Assembly: GCA_900316835.1 (NCBI GenBank)
Contig: ONEL01000004.1
Span: forward strand, 62,001 to 126,000
DNA: 64,000 bases
Source of the DNA: an uncultured Prevotellaceae bacterium
GTDB lineage: Bacteria > Bacteroidota > Bacteroidia > Bacteroidales > Muribaculaceae
Direction of reading: 5' to 3'
Below are positions 26,779-34,990 of the stretch, in pieces. A program made the position numbers and the translations under genes. The notes beneath the pieces are model-generated. The model was given only the letters and a program-made list of their open reading frames with translations, ran no database searches and was not told the origin of the DNA. Position 1 is the first letter of the stretch; every line of letters starts with the position of its first letter.

Positions 26779-26943
26779 TTTTGTGCCATGTTGCGCATGC
26801 CCCCTTTCAGCAGCAATGTTTTTTTCAAACAATTACTAACAATTACAAACAATTTTAATTTATCCCTTAGCTAGTGGGACGTTATGCGCCATGCTGCGCA
26901 TGCCTCCTTTCAGCAGCAATGTTTTTTCAAACAATTACCAGTA
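26779..26943. repeat. Duplicated 62-bp spacer element between rfbB and rfbA
   Basis: Copy 1 at 26779-26840 and copy 2 at 26882-26943 share GCCATG(T/C)TGCGCATGCC, then CCTTTCAGCAGCAATGTTTT and TTCAAACAATTAC, with few mismatches. The tail of copy 2 continues into the same sequence found upstream of rfbB (25381-25426). No gene lies in this 288-bp spacer. Confidence 0.85.
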
Positions 26944-27029
26944 AAAATCTTTTGTTTTCAGTTTCAATTAAACATTAACCAGTGAGCAAGTTAAGAACTT
27001 GCGAAACTTAAATTAAAAATAACACTCTC

Positions 27030-27908
27030 ATGAAAGGTATTGTTCTTGCCGGCGGTTCGGGCACAAGATTGTTTCCCGTGACCCGTGGAATTTCCAAGCA
27101 GTTGATTCCCGTCTATGATAAGCCCATGGTCTACTATCCCATCTCGGTGCTCATGCTGGCGGGCATAAGGGAAATACTCATTATCTCCACTCCCACCGAC
27201 CTGCCACAGTTTGAGCGACTGCTGGGCACCGGGGAGGAAATTGGCGTGAAGTTCAGCTATGCCGAGCAACCTTCGCCCGACGGACTGGCTCAGGCCTTCA
27301 TCATTGGCGAGCAGTTCATTGGCGACGACTCGGTGTGCTTAGTGCTAGGCGACAACATCTTCTACGGCCAGGGGTTCACAGGCATGCTCAAGGATGCACT
27401 TGCCACAACAAGTGCCACAGGTTGTGCCACGCTCTTTGCCTACGCCGTTCAAGACCCGCAACGCTTTGGTGTAGTGGAATTTGACGAGCAAGGCAAGGCT
27501 TTGAGCATTGAGGAGAAACCCAAGCAACCCCGTTCCAACTATGCCGTCACAGGCCTCTATTTTTACCCTAACGACGTGATTGGTGTGGCTAAAACCATTA
27601 AGCCCTCGGCACGTGGGGAACTTGAGATAACCTCGGTCAATCAGCACTACCTGAGCCAAGATAGAGTGCGCGTGCAAACACTGGGGCGTGGCTTCGCCTG
27701 GCTCGACACCGGCACACCAGCCTCGATGCTTCACGCGTCAAATTTCATCCAGACCGTTGAGACCTGCCAGGGCGTGCAGGTGGCTGCACTCGAAGAGATT
27801 GCTTACCGCAAGCACTGGATTGACGATGAGCAACTTCGAGCCCTTGCCAGCCCGCTCGCCAAGAACGACTACGGCAAGTATCTGCTAAACTTGATAGGGA
27901 AAATATGA
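27030..27908 (+). CDS. rfbA: Glucose-1-phosphate thymidylyltransferase
   Basis: Makes dTDP-glucose from dTTP and glucose-1-phosphate, the first step of the dTDP-sugar pathway. The nucleotidyltransferase signature [17 protein letters not shown] stands at the N-terminus, followed by [41 protein letters not shown] and the sugar-binding [19 protein letters not shown]. At 292 residues it has the normal length of RmlA/RfbA. It shares the ATGA stop/start overlap with the next gene, so translation is coupled. Confidence 0.96.
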   Translation: MKGIVLAGGSGTRLFPVTRGISKQLIPVYDKPMVYYPISVLMLAGIREILIISTPTDLPQFERLLGTGEEIGVKFSYAEQPSPDGLAQAFIIGEQFIGDDSVCLVLGDNIFYGQGFTGMLKDALATTSATGCATLFAYAVQDPQRFGVVEFDEQGKALSIEEKPKQPRSNYAVTGLYFYPNDVIGVAKTIKPSARGELEITSVNQHYLSQDRVRVQTLGRGFAWLDTGTPASMLHASNFIQTVETCQGVQVAALEEIAYRKHWIDDEQLRALASPLAKNDYGKYLLNLIGKI

Positions 27909-28312
27909 TAAAGCCAGAGCCACTAATCATTGAACTGCCCAAGGTGTGCGACCCCCGTGGCAACCTGTCGTTCATTGAGAGCCAGGAGCACGTGCCATTT
28001 GATATCAAGCGCAGCTACTGGATATATGACGTGCCAGGTGGCATGTATCGCGAGGGACACGCCTTTCGCGAGCAAGACGAGTTTATAGTAGCCCTAGCAG
28101 GCAGCTTTGACGTGGTGCTCCACGACGGCAACAGCGAGCGTCGCTTTCACATGGCACGATCCTATTACGGTCTCTACGTGCCGCGCATGACATGGCGCTC
28201 AATCGATAATTTCTCCACTTGCTCGGTTGCCCTTGTGCTCAGTAGCACACACTATGACCCAAACGATTATATCGAAGACTTTGAAGAGTATAAGCGACTG
28301 AAAAATGAGTAA
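27905..28312 (+). CDS. WxcM/FdtA-type cupin, divergent copy
   Basis: A 135-residue single-domain cupin of the sugar 3,4-ketoisomerase family (PF05523): [26 protein letters not shown], and the barrel strands [17 protein letters not shown]. At the position where FdtA/QdtA enzymes carry an HxH pair, this copy reads GHAFRE (His52, Phe54), so one expected active-site histidine is missing. It may have changed specificity, act with the second copy, or be non-catalytic. It overlaps rfbA by 4 bp and the next cupin gene by 8 bp. Confidence 0.82.
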   Translation: MIKPEPLIIELPKVCDPRGNLSFIESQEHVPFDIKRSYWIYDVPGGMYREGHAFREQDEFIVALAGSFDVVLHDGNSERRFHMARSYYGLYVPRMTWRSIDNFSTCSVALVLSSTHYDPNDYIEDFEEYKRLKNE

Positions 28313-28751
28313 TTTTGACGGACATCGCACCTCACGTGTGGAAGATTGCGAACTCATTGAGCTAGGCAAGAACCATCATGCCAACGGCAACCTCACCGTG
28401 GTAGAGAACGAAATGCAAGTGCCTTTCGACATCAAGCGAGTGTATTACCTCTATGACGTGCCCGGAGGCGAAGAGCGTGGCGGTCATTCCCACAAGGCGC
28501 TCAAGCAATTTATTGTGGCAATAAGCGGAGCCTTTGATGTTGTCATTGATGACGGAATAAACCAGCGTACTATCACCCTCAACCGCCCCTACCAAGGGTT
28601 GCTTATCGTGCCTGGCATTTGGCGTGTGATAAACAATTTTTCGTCGGGGGCAGTGTGCCTGGTGATTGCCTCGGAGCACTATGACGAGGCCGACTACGTT
28701 CGCGATTATCAAGAGTTTAAGCAACTAACATCTACTAAAACAACCAAATGA
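28305..28751 (+). CDS. dTDP-4-keto-6-deoxyhexose 3,4-ketoisomerase (FdtA/QdtA type)
   Basis: A 148-residue cupin that shifts the keto group of dTDP-4-keto-6-deoxyglucose from C4 to C3 (family knowledge from FdtA and QdtA). It keeps the expected motif GGEERGGHSHKALKQF with His61 and His63, plus PFDIKRVYYLYDVPGG and IVPGIWRVINNFS. FdtA gives the galacto and QdtA the gluco product; the sequence alone does not decide which. It overlaps its neighbours by 8 bp and 4 bp in a tightly coupled operon and feeds the aminotransferase encoded next. Confidence 0.88.
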   Translation: MSNFDGHRTSRVEDCELIELGKNHHANGNLTVVENEMQVPFDIKRVYYLYDVPGGEERGGHSHKALKQFIVAISGAFDVVIDDGINQRTITLNRPYQGLLIVPGIWRVINNFSSGAVCLVIASEHYDEADYVRDYQEFKQLTSTKTTK

Positions 28752-29872
28752 AATACGACTTTCTTGATTTGGCAAGAGCCAATGAACCCTATATGCAAGA
28801 ACTGCAGGAAGCAGCTTGCAATGTTATAAAATCAGGACGATACCTTCACGGCGAGCAAACCAGCTTGCTGGAGCAAGAAATTGCCGGGCTGTGTGAGGCA
28901 AAATACTGCGTGGCGGTGAGCAACGGCCTTGACGCGCTAAGGCTTATCCTTAGAGCATATATCGAGCTGGGCGCTTTACACCACGACGACCACGTGATAG
29001 TACCCGCCAACACCTATGTGGCATCGGTGCTCGCCATCAGCGACAACGGCATGACCCCATGCCTGTGCGATGCTCGCCCCGACACCATGAACATGGACAC
29101 CTCGCTCATCGAGAACCTGATGACGCCGGCAGTGAAAGCCATCATGCCAGTGCACCTCTACGGCACACCCTGCTGGGATGAGCAGTTGATGACAATTGCC
29201 AAGCGCTACGACCTCAAGGTCATTGAAGACAATGCCCAGGCAATAGGCGCAAAAGCTGGCACACCAGGTTTTAACGGCACCTACACAACCGGTGGTCTTG
29301 GCCATGCAAGCGCCATCAGCTTCTATCCCACAAAGAACCTGGGAGCGCTGGGCGATGCCGGGGCTGTTGTCACTAACGACGAGGAGTTGGCAAAGACCGT
29401 GCGAGCCATTGCCAACTATGGTAGCGACCGCCGTTACCACAATATTTATTTGGGCTTGAACTGCCGCATCGATGAAATTCAGGCAGCCATGCTGCGAGTG
29501 AAGTTGCGCTACCTCAACGTGGAGAACATGCGTCGCAGCGAGGTTGCCGATGCCTACAATTCCTTTATCACCAATCCTCTGGTCAAGAAGCCTGACATCT
29601 TTGATGAAATGCTACAAATTTGGCACCAGTACGTTATTCGTGTCAAAAAGCGCGATGAGATGCGTGCCTACCTTGAGAAAAACGGTGTTGGCACCGACAT
29701 CCACTATGCTACTCCCCCTCACCGTCAGCCCTGCTACCGCCGCTTCCAGTCCTATCGCCTGCCCGTGACCAGCGCCATTGCCGACGAAGCGATAAGCCTG
29801 CCCATAGGGCACCCTATCACGGCAGCCGATGCTCAAGAGATAGCAAGAATCATTAACGGATTTAAAGGCTAG
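28748..29872 (+). CDS. DegT/DnrJ/EryC1/StrS-family sugar aminotransferase (FdtB-like)
   Basis: A PLP-dependent transaminase of 374 residues. The PLP lysine is Lys196 in SFYPTKNLGALGDAGA; the cofactor Asp lies in VIEDNAQAIGA, and NCRIDEIQAAMLRVKL is the usual dimer/substrate motif. Placed right after the 3,4-ketoisomerase, it should aminate the C3 keto group to give a dTDP-3-amino-3,6-dideoxyhexose, such as dTDP-Fuc3N or Qui3N (inference from context). No N-acetyltransferase (FdtC type) follows it. Confidence 0.92.
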   Translation: MKYDFLDLARANEPYMQELQEAACNVIKSGRYLHGEQTSLLEQEIAGLCEAKYCVAVSNGLDALRLILRAYIELGALHHDDHVIVPANTYVASVLAISDNGMTPCLCDARPDTMNMDTSLIENLMTPAVKAIMPVHLYGTPCWDEQLMTIAKRYDLKVIEDNAQAIGAKAGTPGFNGTYTTGGLGHASAISFYPTKNLGALGDAGAVVTNDEELAKTVRAIANYGSDRRYHNIYLGLNCRIDEIQAAMLRVKLRYLNVENMRRSEVADAYNSFITNPLVKKPDIFDEMLQIWHQYVIRVKKRDEMRAYLEKNGVGTDIHYATPPHRQPCYRRFQSYRLPVTSAIADEAISLPIGHPITAADAQEIARIINGFKG

Positions 29873-29885
29873 CGCGTATAACCAC

Positions 29886-31286
29886 ATGCAATTTGACAGT
29901 TACATATATGCCCTGTTCCTGCCCATTGTCTTCATCCTCTACTGGACATTGCGCAAGCACCTCAAGTGGCAGAACTTCATGCTACTTGTTGCAAGCTACA
30001 TCTTCTACGGCTGGTGGGACTGGCGTTTCCTGGGCTTGATAGCACTAACATCGGCATCAACCTTCCTGACTGGTCTTGCTATAAAGCCCGGCCATTCAAA
30101 GCAGTCCAAAACGTGGGTAGCACTTAACATATTCTTTAACATTGGCATCCTGGCAACGTTTAAGTACTTCAACTTCTTCCGCGACTCACTAGCCGACATG
30201 TTGCGACTCTTGGGAGTTAATCCCGACATGCCCACACTCTATATCATTCTTCCTGTGGGCATCTCCTTCTACACGCTACAGGCAATAAGCTACACACTAG
30301 ATTTATATCGTGGTAAAGTAGAGCACACTCGCGATATTGTAGCCTTCTTTGTTTACATCGCATTCTTCCCTCAACTTGTAGCAGGTCCCATTGAACGTGC
30401 CGGAAACCTGCTACCCCAGTTCCTAAAAGAAAAACACTTTGACTACCACAATGCGGTAATAGGCATGCGACAAATACTGTGGGGACTAGTCAAGAAAATT
30501 GTCATTGCCGACAACCTGGCAGGCTACGTCGAGAACATCTTTTACAATCCCTTGCAGGTAGCCCCCACGTCGCTCATTATGGCCACCCTAATTTTTGCCA
30601 TACAAATTTATGCCGACTTTTCGGGCTATAGCGACATAGCCATTGGGTCGGCACGACTAATGAATATCAGGCTTTTGCCCAACTTCCGTTTCCCATTTTT
30701 CTCCCGCTCAATAAAAGAGCTATGGCAACGATGGCACATTTCACTCATGACATGGTTCAGAGAGTATCTATATTTTCCACTTGGAGGGTCGCGTTGCAGC
30801 AAGTGGAGGCAATGTCTCAACATCATTATAGTGTTTACGATTTCAGGATTATGGCATGGTGCAAAGTGGAACTACGTGCTGTGGGGAATGTTAAGTGGCC
30901 TGCTACTGCTACCCTACGTGTTCCTTCCCAAGAAAAAGGCTGCCACGAGTCATGCGACATGGAAAGACTTACACAAGTGCCTTCTCACATTTTTTATCTT
31001 CTCGGTGTCGTTATTTATCTTCCGTTCACCAAATCTCTCCCACCTCAACGAGTGCTTGACAGTGCTATTCACAGGCAATTATCTCACAATACCTATGGGC
31101 ATTAGTGCCCTCTACTACATAGTACCCTTCATGATAGTGGAATGGATAGGGCGCAAGCAGGAATTCCCCATCATGAACCTTCCCAAGCCAGCCATCGTGC
31201 GCTGGGCGATATACTGGGGCTTGTTGTTGATCATAGCCTTTTATGGCGCTAGTGCTAACATTCAGTACATATACTTCCAGTTCTAG
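29886..31286 (+). CDS. MBOAT-family O-acyltransferase (AlgI/DltB-like)
   Basis: A 466-residue multi-spanning membrane protein. Family features: FLPIVFILYWTLRK at the start, LPVGISFYTLQAISY, the PQLVAGPIERA motif, SGYSDIAIGSARLM, and the active-site His in SGLWHGAKWNYVLWG near residue 320. Such proteins move acyl groups across the inner membrane onto periplasmic polymers (alginate, D-alanyl acceptors) with a periplasmic partner. It starts 14 bp after the aminotransferase gene and is followed at once by an SGNH-like protein gene, the usual pairing. Confidence 0.92.
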   Translation: MQFDSYIYALFLPIVFILYWTLRKHLKWQNFMLLVASYIFYGWWDWRFLGLIALTSASTFLTGLAIKPGHSKQSKTWVALNIFFNIGILATFKYFNFFRDSLADMLRLLGVNPDMPTLYIILPVGISFYTLQAISYTLDLYRGKVEHTRDIVAFFVYIAFFPQLVAGPIERAGNLLPQFLKEKHFDYHNAVIGMRQILWGLVKKIVIADNLAGYVENIFYNPLQVAPTSLIMATLIFAIQIYADFSGYSDIAIGSARLMNIRLLPNFRFPFFSRSIKELWQRWHISLMTWFREYLYFPLGGSRCSKWRQCLNIIIVFTISGLWHGAKWNYVLWGMLSGLLLLPYVFLPKKKAATSHATWKDLHKCLLTFFIFSVSLFIFRSPNLSHLNECLTVLFTGNYLTIPMGISALYYIVPFMIVEWIGRKQEFPIMNLPKPAIVRWAIYWGLLLIIAFYGASANIQYIYFQF

Positions 31287-31292
31287 AATGAT

Positions 31293-32339
31293 ATGAAAGA
31301 TTCCATAACGAAATTCATCTTGCTCACATTGCTCGCCACGATGCCAGTAGCTATTTATGTTGCCATGTATGCCGCTCGTGATCCATTTCACGTGGTGCAT
31401 CCGGTGGGCAAAGACCTCAGTGGGCGCGACTCGGTTATGGCAGGCAACAATGCCGGCTTCCTCTCGGTTGAGACCTATCTTGCCCACAATGATGAGCGCC
31501 ACTACGACTCTTTCATCTTTGGCTCGTCGATGTCGCAGAACTATAAAGCCAGTGTGTGGCAATCTCACCTCGACAGCACCGCATCAATCCTGCACTTTGA
31601 TGCCTCGAGCGAGACACTCACAGGAATTATTAACAAGATGCGATTTCTCAACAGCCACGGCACCGTTATCAAGAATGCTATGATTGTGATTGAGGCACAC
31701 ATGCTTTCAAAAAAGCCTAACGAGAACGACATCCTCTACATTCAGCATCCTGCGACATCAGGAGCAGAGAACTGGTTTAGGTTCCACACATTGTTTTTTA
31801 ATGCCTATCGCAGGCTAGGCCTAAAAACTATATTAGGCAATAATCTTAATGTGCTTAACGAAGAAGCCGTCGATGGCCACTATGCCAACCGCATTGAGCC
31901 CATCAATGAGAAGTACTACGGATATATCGACTCACTCATTGCTCATGACCCCAGCAAGTTTTTCACCGCCGAGCGACTGAAGAGCCGTTCACATAGTTTA
32001 AATCCCAAACAACTAGGCTACAAGGTGAACGGCGAGGTAGAAGAGCTGCTCGTAACCATTAAACACATCCTCGACGAGAACAAGACTAACTACATTGTGA
32101 TTGTTCCACCATGCAATGCGCGCGAACACCTGCATGAGCACGACTTGTGGGAGATGAAAACAATCTTTGGAGAAAACAAGGTGCATGACTTTAGCGGTGC
32201 TCCCGGTTACACGCTCAATGAGCTACTTTACTACGACAGTAGCGGTCATCTTATCTCGAGCGAATGTACTAAATTGCTCGACAGCGCTTATCGCGTCAAG
32301 CCTGTGTCAATACTCAATCCTTTCTACACACTGCCTTAA
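31293..32339 (+). CDS. Membrane-anchored SGNH-like partner of the MBOAT protein
   Basis: A 348-residue protein with one N-terminal membrane helix (residues 7-27) and a periplasmic domain. FIFGSSMSQNYK near residue 72 sits where SGNH enzymes have the GDS block, with FDASSETLTGIINKM after it; NYIVIVPP and the C-terminal YDSSGHLISSE, with an aspartate four residues before a His, resemble the last block. AlgJ/AlgX/DltD-type partners of MBOAT proteins show this organisation, so it probably completes acyl transfer to a glycan in the periplasm (inference). It may also be only a weakly active relative. Confidence 0.7.
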   Translation: MKDSITKFILLTLLATMPVAIYVAMYAARDPFHVVHPVGKDLSGRDSVMAGNNAGFLSVETYLAHNDERHYDSFIFGSSMSQNYKASVWQSHLDSTASILHFDASSETLTGIINKMRFLNSHGTVIKNAMIVIEAHMLSKKPNENDILYIQHPATSGAENWFRFHTLFFNAYRRLGLKTILGNNLNVLNEEAVDGHYANRIEPINEKYYGYIDSLIAHDPSKFFTAERLKSRSHSLNPKQLGYKVNGEVEELLVTIKHILDENKTNYIVIVPPCNAREHLHEHDLWEMKTIFGENKVHDFSGAPGYTLNELLYYDSSGHLISSECTKLLDSAYRVKPVSILNPFYTLP

Positions 32340-32456
32340 TAAAAGCCCCGCCATTATTAGTTTTTTCATATATTAAATGGTAAATGTGTAAAACGATTGC
32401 AGGTCATAAAACGCAATTATTGATAACCTCAAGTTGTAAATGTGTTATAAAACATA

Positions 32457-32465
32457 TAATTTTGC
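32457..32465 (+). promoter_or_regulatory. Near-consensus -7 element upstream of the winged-helix gene
   Basis: TAATTTTTG, one T longer than TAnnTTTG, about 95 bp before the start codon. The spacer also carries direct repeats GTAAATGTGTaaAAC (32380 and 32436). Confidence 0.4.
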
Positions 32466-32513
32466 AGTGTTTTTAAGAATAAGCTTTTACAAAATGCTAT
32501 TTTTAAACACAAT

Positions 32514-32527
32514 GTGCGAGCGCACAT
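32514..32527 (+). promoter_or_regulatory. Perfect small hairpin in the leader of the winged-helix gene
   Basis: TGTGCG-AG-CGCACA forms an inverted repeat of six bases per arm inside the predicted 95-nt leader. It could be a protein-binding operator rather than an RNA fold, because the loop has only two bases. Confidence 0.45.
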
Positions 32528-32561
32528 ATAATAAACTTAAGTTTTATAAAAATTTATTATT

Positions 32562-32771
32562 ATGAACGTTGAAACAATTGGTTTGTGGGCAGGAGCAGTT
32601 TGGAACTCACTGAACAAAGCTAATGGCACACAAGACATGAAAGGACTGAAGAAAGTAACAAAGCTTAAAGAAAAAGAAGTGTTTGCTGCAATAGGTTGGC
32701 TTGCCCGTGAAGGTAAGGTTAGCGTTGCTTCGGACGAAGAAGGCAAGCAAATTGAGGTTACTTTGCTCTAA
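32562..32771 (+). CDS. Small winged helix-turn-helix protein (DUF2582-type)
   Basis: A 69-residue protein that is all one winged-helix domain: WAGAVWNSLNKA (helix 1), MKGLKKVTKLKEKEVFAAIGWLAREGK (helices 2-3) and VSVASDEEGKQIEVTLL (wing). The family is common in Bacteroidetes and archaea; a DNA-binding role is assumed from the fold. A long leader with a hairpin and a strong terminator mark it as monocistronic, compatible with a highly expressed small regulator. Confidence 0.85.
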   Translation: MNVETIGLWAGAVWNSLNKANGTQDMKGLKKVTKLKEKEVFAAIGWLAREGKVSVASDEEGKQIEVTLL

Positions 32772-32804
32772 AACTTATTTTTGAGGTTTAACAATGGTAA
32801 AGTT

Positions 32805-32848
32805 AAAGAGGGTGTGGAACATAAGAGTCCACATCCTCTTTACTTTGT
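32805..32848 (+). terminator. Rho-independent terminator after the winged-helix gene
   Basis: AAAGAGGGTGTGGA (32805-32818) pairs with TCCACATCCTCTTT (32828-32841) with a single G-T wobble, followed by T-rich sequence. Confidence 0.88.
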
Positions 32849-32889
32849 TATCTAAGCTTATAGATTAATCTCGTCGCTTGGCTCATCAA

Positions 32890-33735
32890 TTACATGTTGC
32901 CTCCCATAAGGCGATAGAGCTCATAAGTCTGCTTGAAACGATTCAACTGCTCGGGAGTGAAGAAGATTCGATGGCTCACACCAGTGTCGCTCACAAGTAG
33001 CATGTTAGCATAATAGCAATGTCCCAAAGCCGCCATCAGGTCACGCGCTTCGTCGCTAGTGTTCATCTCATTGTCGAAGTTCTCGGCAAAGAACTTGCCA
33101 TCGCGGCTACGCTGCAGGTTGGTGGGTGTATATTTGTAAGTAAAGTTATCAATCGAGAAACGAAGTCTTTCAAACTCTACCGAGTCGTCGGCATAGTAAT
33201 GAGCCACAAAACGCATGGGACCAGGAACACCATTCTTGCAAATGAAATACATGTAGAAATCATTAACCTTGAAACTAGTGTTTATGTCCTTGTGAATATA
33301 TATTGAATCGCCATCATTTACCTCCACCTTGAAATAGGGTTTCAACGAGTCGATAGGAGTAAGAATTTCCTCTTCGTCTTCCCATTCGTAGGGTTCAGGA
33401 TCGGGTTCTACATACTGCACCAGTGAATAATCGGCGCTTAGCAAAGCTTCAATTTCGGCCTTGCGAATAGAGTCTTCTCTCTCTTTAAGAGCCTTTTGCT
33501 CGGCGGCATATCGCTCGGCTTCTTCCTTGGTGAGCACTTTTTTCTTTCCTTTCTTGTTCTCGGCGGCAAAGGCAGCTTCCTCGGGGGTTACATAATGCTT
33601 GCGTACACTCATTCCTGGCTTGCGGATGTTCTCGTCAAGTTGGTCCTCATCGTCGTGACTGTTAAAAGCTACAGCTTGCGCGCAAAATGCTAAGCTCATC
33701 ACAGCCAGCGAAAATAGCAAAAAGATTTTTTTCAT
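32890..33735 (-). CDS. Secreted protein of unknown function with a charged linker
   Basis: A 281-residue protein not matched to a known family. The start at 33735 (MKKIFLLFSLAV) gives a clear signal peptide cleaved after about residue 23; the longer frame to 33780 would bury it. Residues of about 45-100 are a strongly charged, probably coiled-coil stretch rich in Lys, Glu and Ala (KKKVLTKEEAERYAAEQKAL); the remaining 170 residues are mixed alpha/beta, with NDFYMYFICKNGVPGPMRF and a final helical region. It is probably periplasmic. A promoter lies about 70 bp upstream. Confidence 0.7.
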   Translation of the reverse strand: MKKIFLLFSLAVMSLAFCAQAVAFNSHDDEDQLDENIRKPGMSVRKHYVTPEEAAFAAENKKGKKKVLTKEEAERYAAEQKALKEREDSIRKAEIEALLSADYSLVQYVEPDPEPYEWEDEEEILTPIDSLKPYFKVEVNDGDSIYIHKDINTSFKVNDFYMYFICKNGVPGPMRFVAHYYADDSVEFERLRFSIDNFTYKYTPTNLQRSRDGKFFAENFDNEMNTSDEARDLMAALGHCYYANMLLVSDTGVSHRIFFTPEQLNRFKQTYELYRLMGGNM

Positions 33736-33805
33736 TTCGTTTCGTTTTATTATTCTTATAATTAATTTGATAAATGTCAAGAATATTTCATATCAAAATT
33801 GAGTG

Positions 33806-33836
33806 CAAAAATATAGAATATTAGCAACTTTAGCAA
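33806..33836 (-). promoter_or_regulatory. Promoter of the unknown secreted protein gene
   Basis: Minus strand: TTG at 33836-33834, 20 bp, TATTTTTG at 33813-33806. Confidence 0.68.
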
Positions 33837-33889
33837 CTCAAAAGCGCCAATTCAATATTTTTTAATAACAAAAGAGCCATTTTTATGGT

Positions 33890-34975
33890 TTATTTCGCCT
33901 TCATGGCATTGTCTACCGCCTTGAGTAGTTCATCACCTTGTAGCCCACGCATCACGATGGTGCCACTGGAGTCGATGAGCATGATGTGAGGAATGCCGGC
34001 AATGCCATAGAGGTCGGTGGGGACCGTAGTGTAGCTATCGGCGAGAATAACTGTCCACGGTATAGATAAGTCCTTAATAGCCTGCTGTGTGTCGGTGGGC
34101 TTGTCCCACACAGCCACACCCACTATATTCAGTCCCTTTCCATTATATTTCTCATAGATGTGAGTGAGCGTCCCCTCAATCTCCTTGCGACAGGGCATGC
34201 ACCAGCTTGCCCAGAAGTCGACAAGTGTGTAATCGCCATCTTTCCCCACGTAGTCGCTAAGCTTCACGGTCGTGCCCTGTGGACTACGCAGAGTGAAGTC
34301 GACAAATTTCTTGCCCACGGCGGTATTCTCCACAGCCTGAGCATCGGCCTTAGCCTTCTTTACTCGTTTCAGATCGAGCAATGGCTTTGGGGCGGTCGCA
34401 AAAATTGAATCGATTTGCTTTAGAGTGAACTGACCATAGTTGAGATAGTTAGTAAAAGCCCATGCGCCAATGGCGTTATCAATATTTTCCTCATAGCAGC
34501 GATGAAAAATGCCTAACTGCTGGCTCTCAAGCTGAGTGTTTAGTTGCTCGGCATCATCCTCGCTAATTTGCTCTGATTGCAATTTGAGCCCAATCTGTTC
34601 CCATTGCTCATCGAGTTTGTCAAGTTGCCGGTTCACGTTATTGAGTTTATCGTTCAATGGTGTACCACGTGCAATGATGTCATCTTTTCCCCATTCCACA
34701 TTTATTTCTCCCGGCTCCACAATAAATCCAAACCTATTGCCGTCAACAATGAGCCTCGCAAAGAACGCCGTGTCGACATTTTCTTCAAATGTCACAAATT
34801 TCTCGCTTACCACCACACTATCAACAGTGTCGCCACTATCGTAGACGGTTAAATAAGCTTTCTTTCCATCAAAACTATGGTCGGCAAAGTTCACATTAAT
34901 TTTCACATTTTGTGAGCAGGAAGCCACCATTATGCTCAATGCGGCAAAGATGAGGGGATAAATAATTTTATTCAT
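33890..34975 (-). CDS. TlpA-like thiol-disulfide lipoprotein (DUF4369 plus thioredoxin domain)
   Basis: A 361-residue lipoprotein: the signal ends in MVASC with lipid-attachment Cys20. Residues of about 25-115 resemble DUF4369, about 115-210 are helical, and about 220-355 form a TlpA/ResA-type thioredoxin domain with active-site Cys259 and Cys262 in DFWASWCMPCRKE and a cis-Pro loop near GIAGIPHIML. Relatives reduce or oxidise periplasmic disulfides; the partner here is unknown. The gene starts 15 bp after the GH3-beta-lactamase stop, so the two are co-transcribed. Confidence 0.9.
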   Translation of the reverse strand: MNKIIYPLIFAALSIMVASCSQNVKINVNFADHSFDGKKAYLTVYDSGDTVDSVVVSEKFVTFEENVDTAFFARLIVDGNRFGFIVEPGEINVEWGKDDIIARGTPLNDKLNNVNRQLDKLDEQWEQIGLKLQSEQISEDDAEQLNTQLESQQLGIFHRCYEENIDNAIGAWAFTNYLNYGQFTLKQIDSIFATAPKPLLDLKRVKKAKADAQAVENTAVGKKFVDFTLRSPQGTTVKLSDYVGKDGDYTLVDFWASWCMPCRKEIEGTLTHIYEKYNGKGLNIVGVAVWDKPTDTQQAIKDLSIPWTVILADSYTTVPTDLYGIAGIPHIMLIDSSGTIVMRGLQGDELLKAVDNAMKAK

Positions 34976-34990
34976 TCTATATTAATTATT

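Noticed and set aside
25485..29872. dTDP-L-rhamnose pathway
   Set aside because: RfbA and RfbB are present, but RfbC (epimerase) and RfbD (reductase) are not; the following genes are an isomerase and an aminotransferase, which point to an amino sugar.
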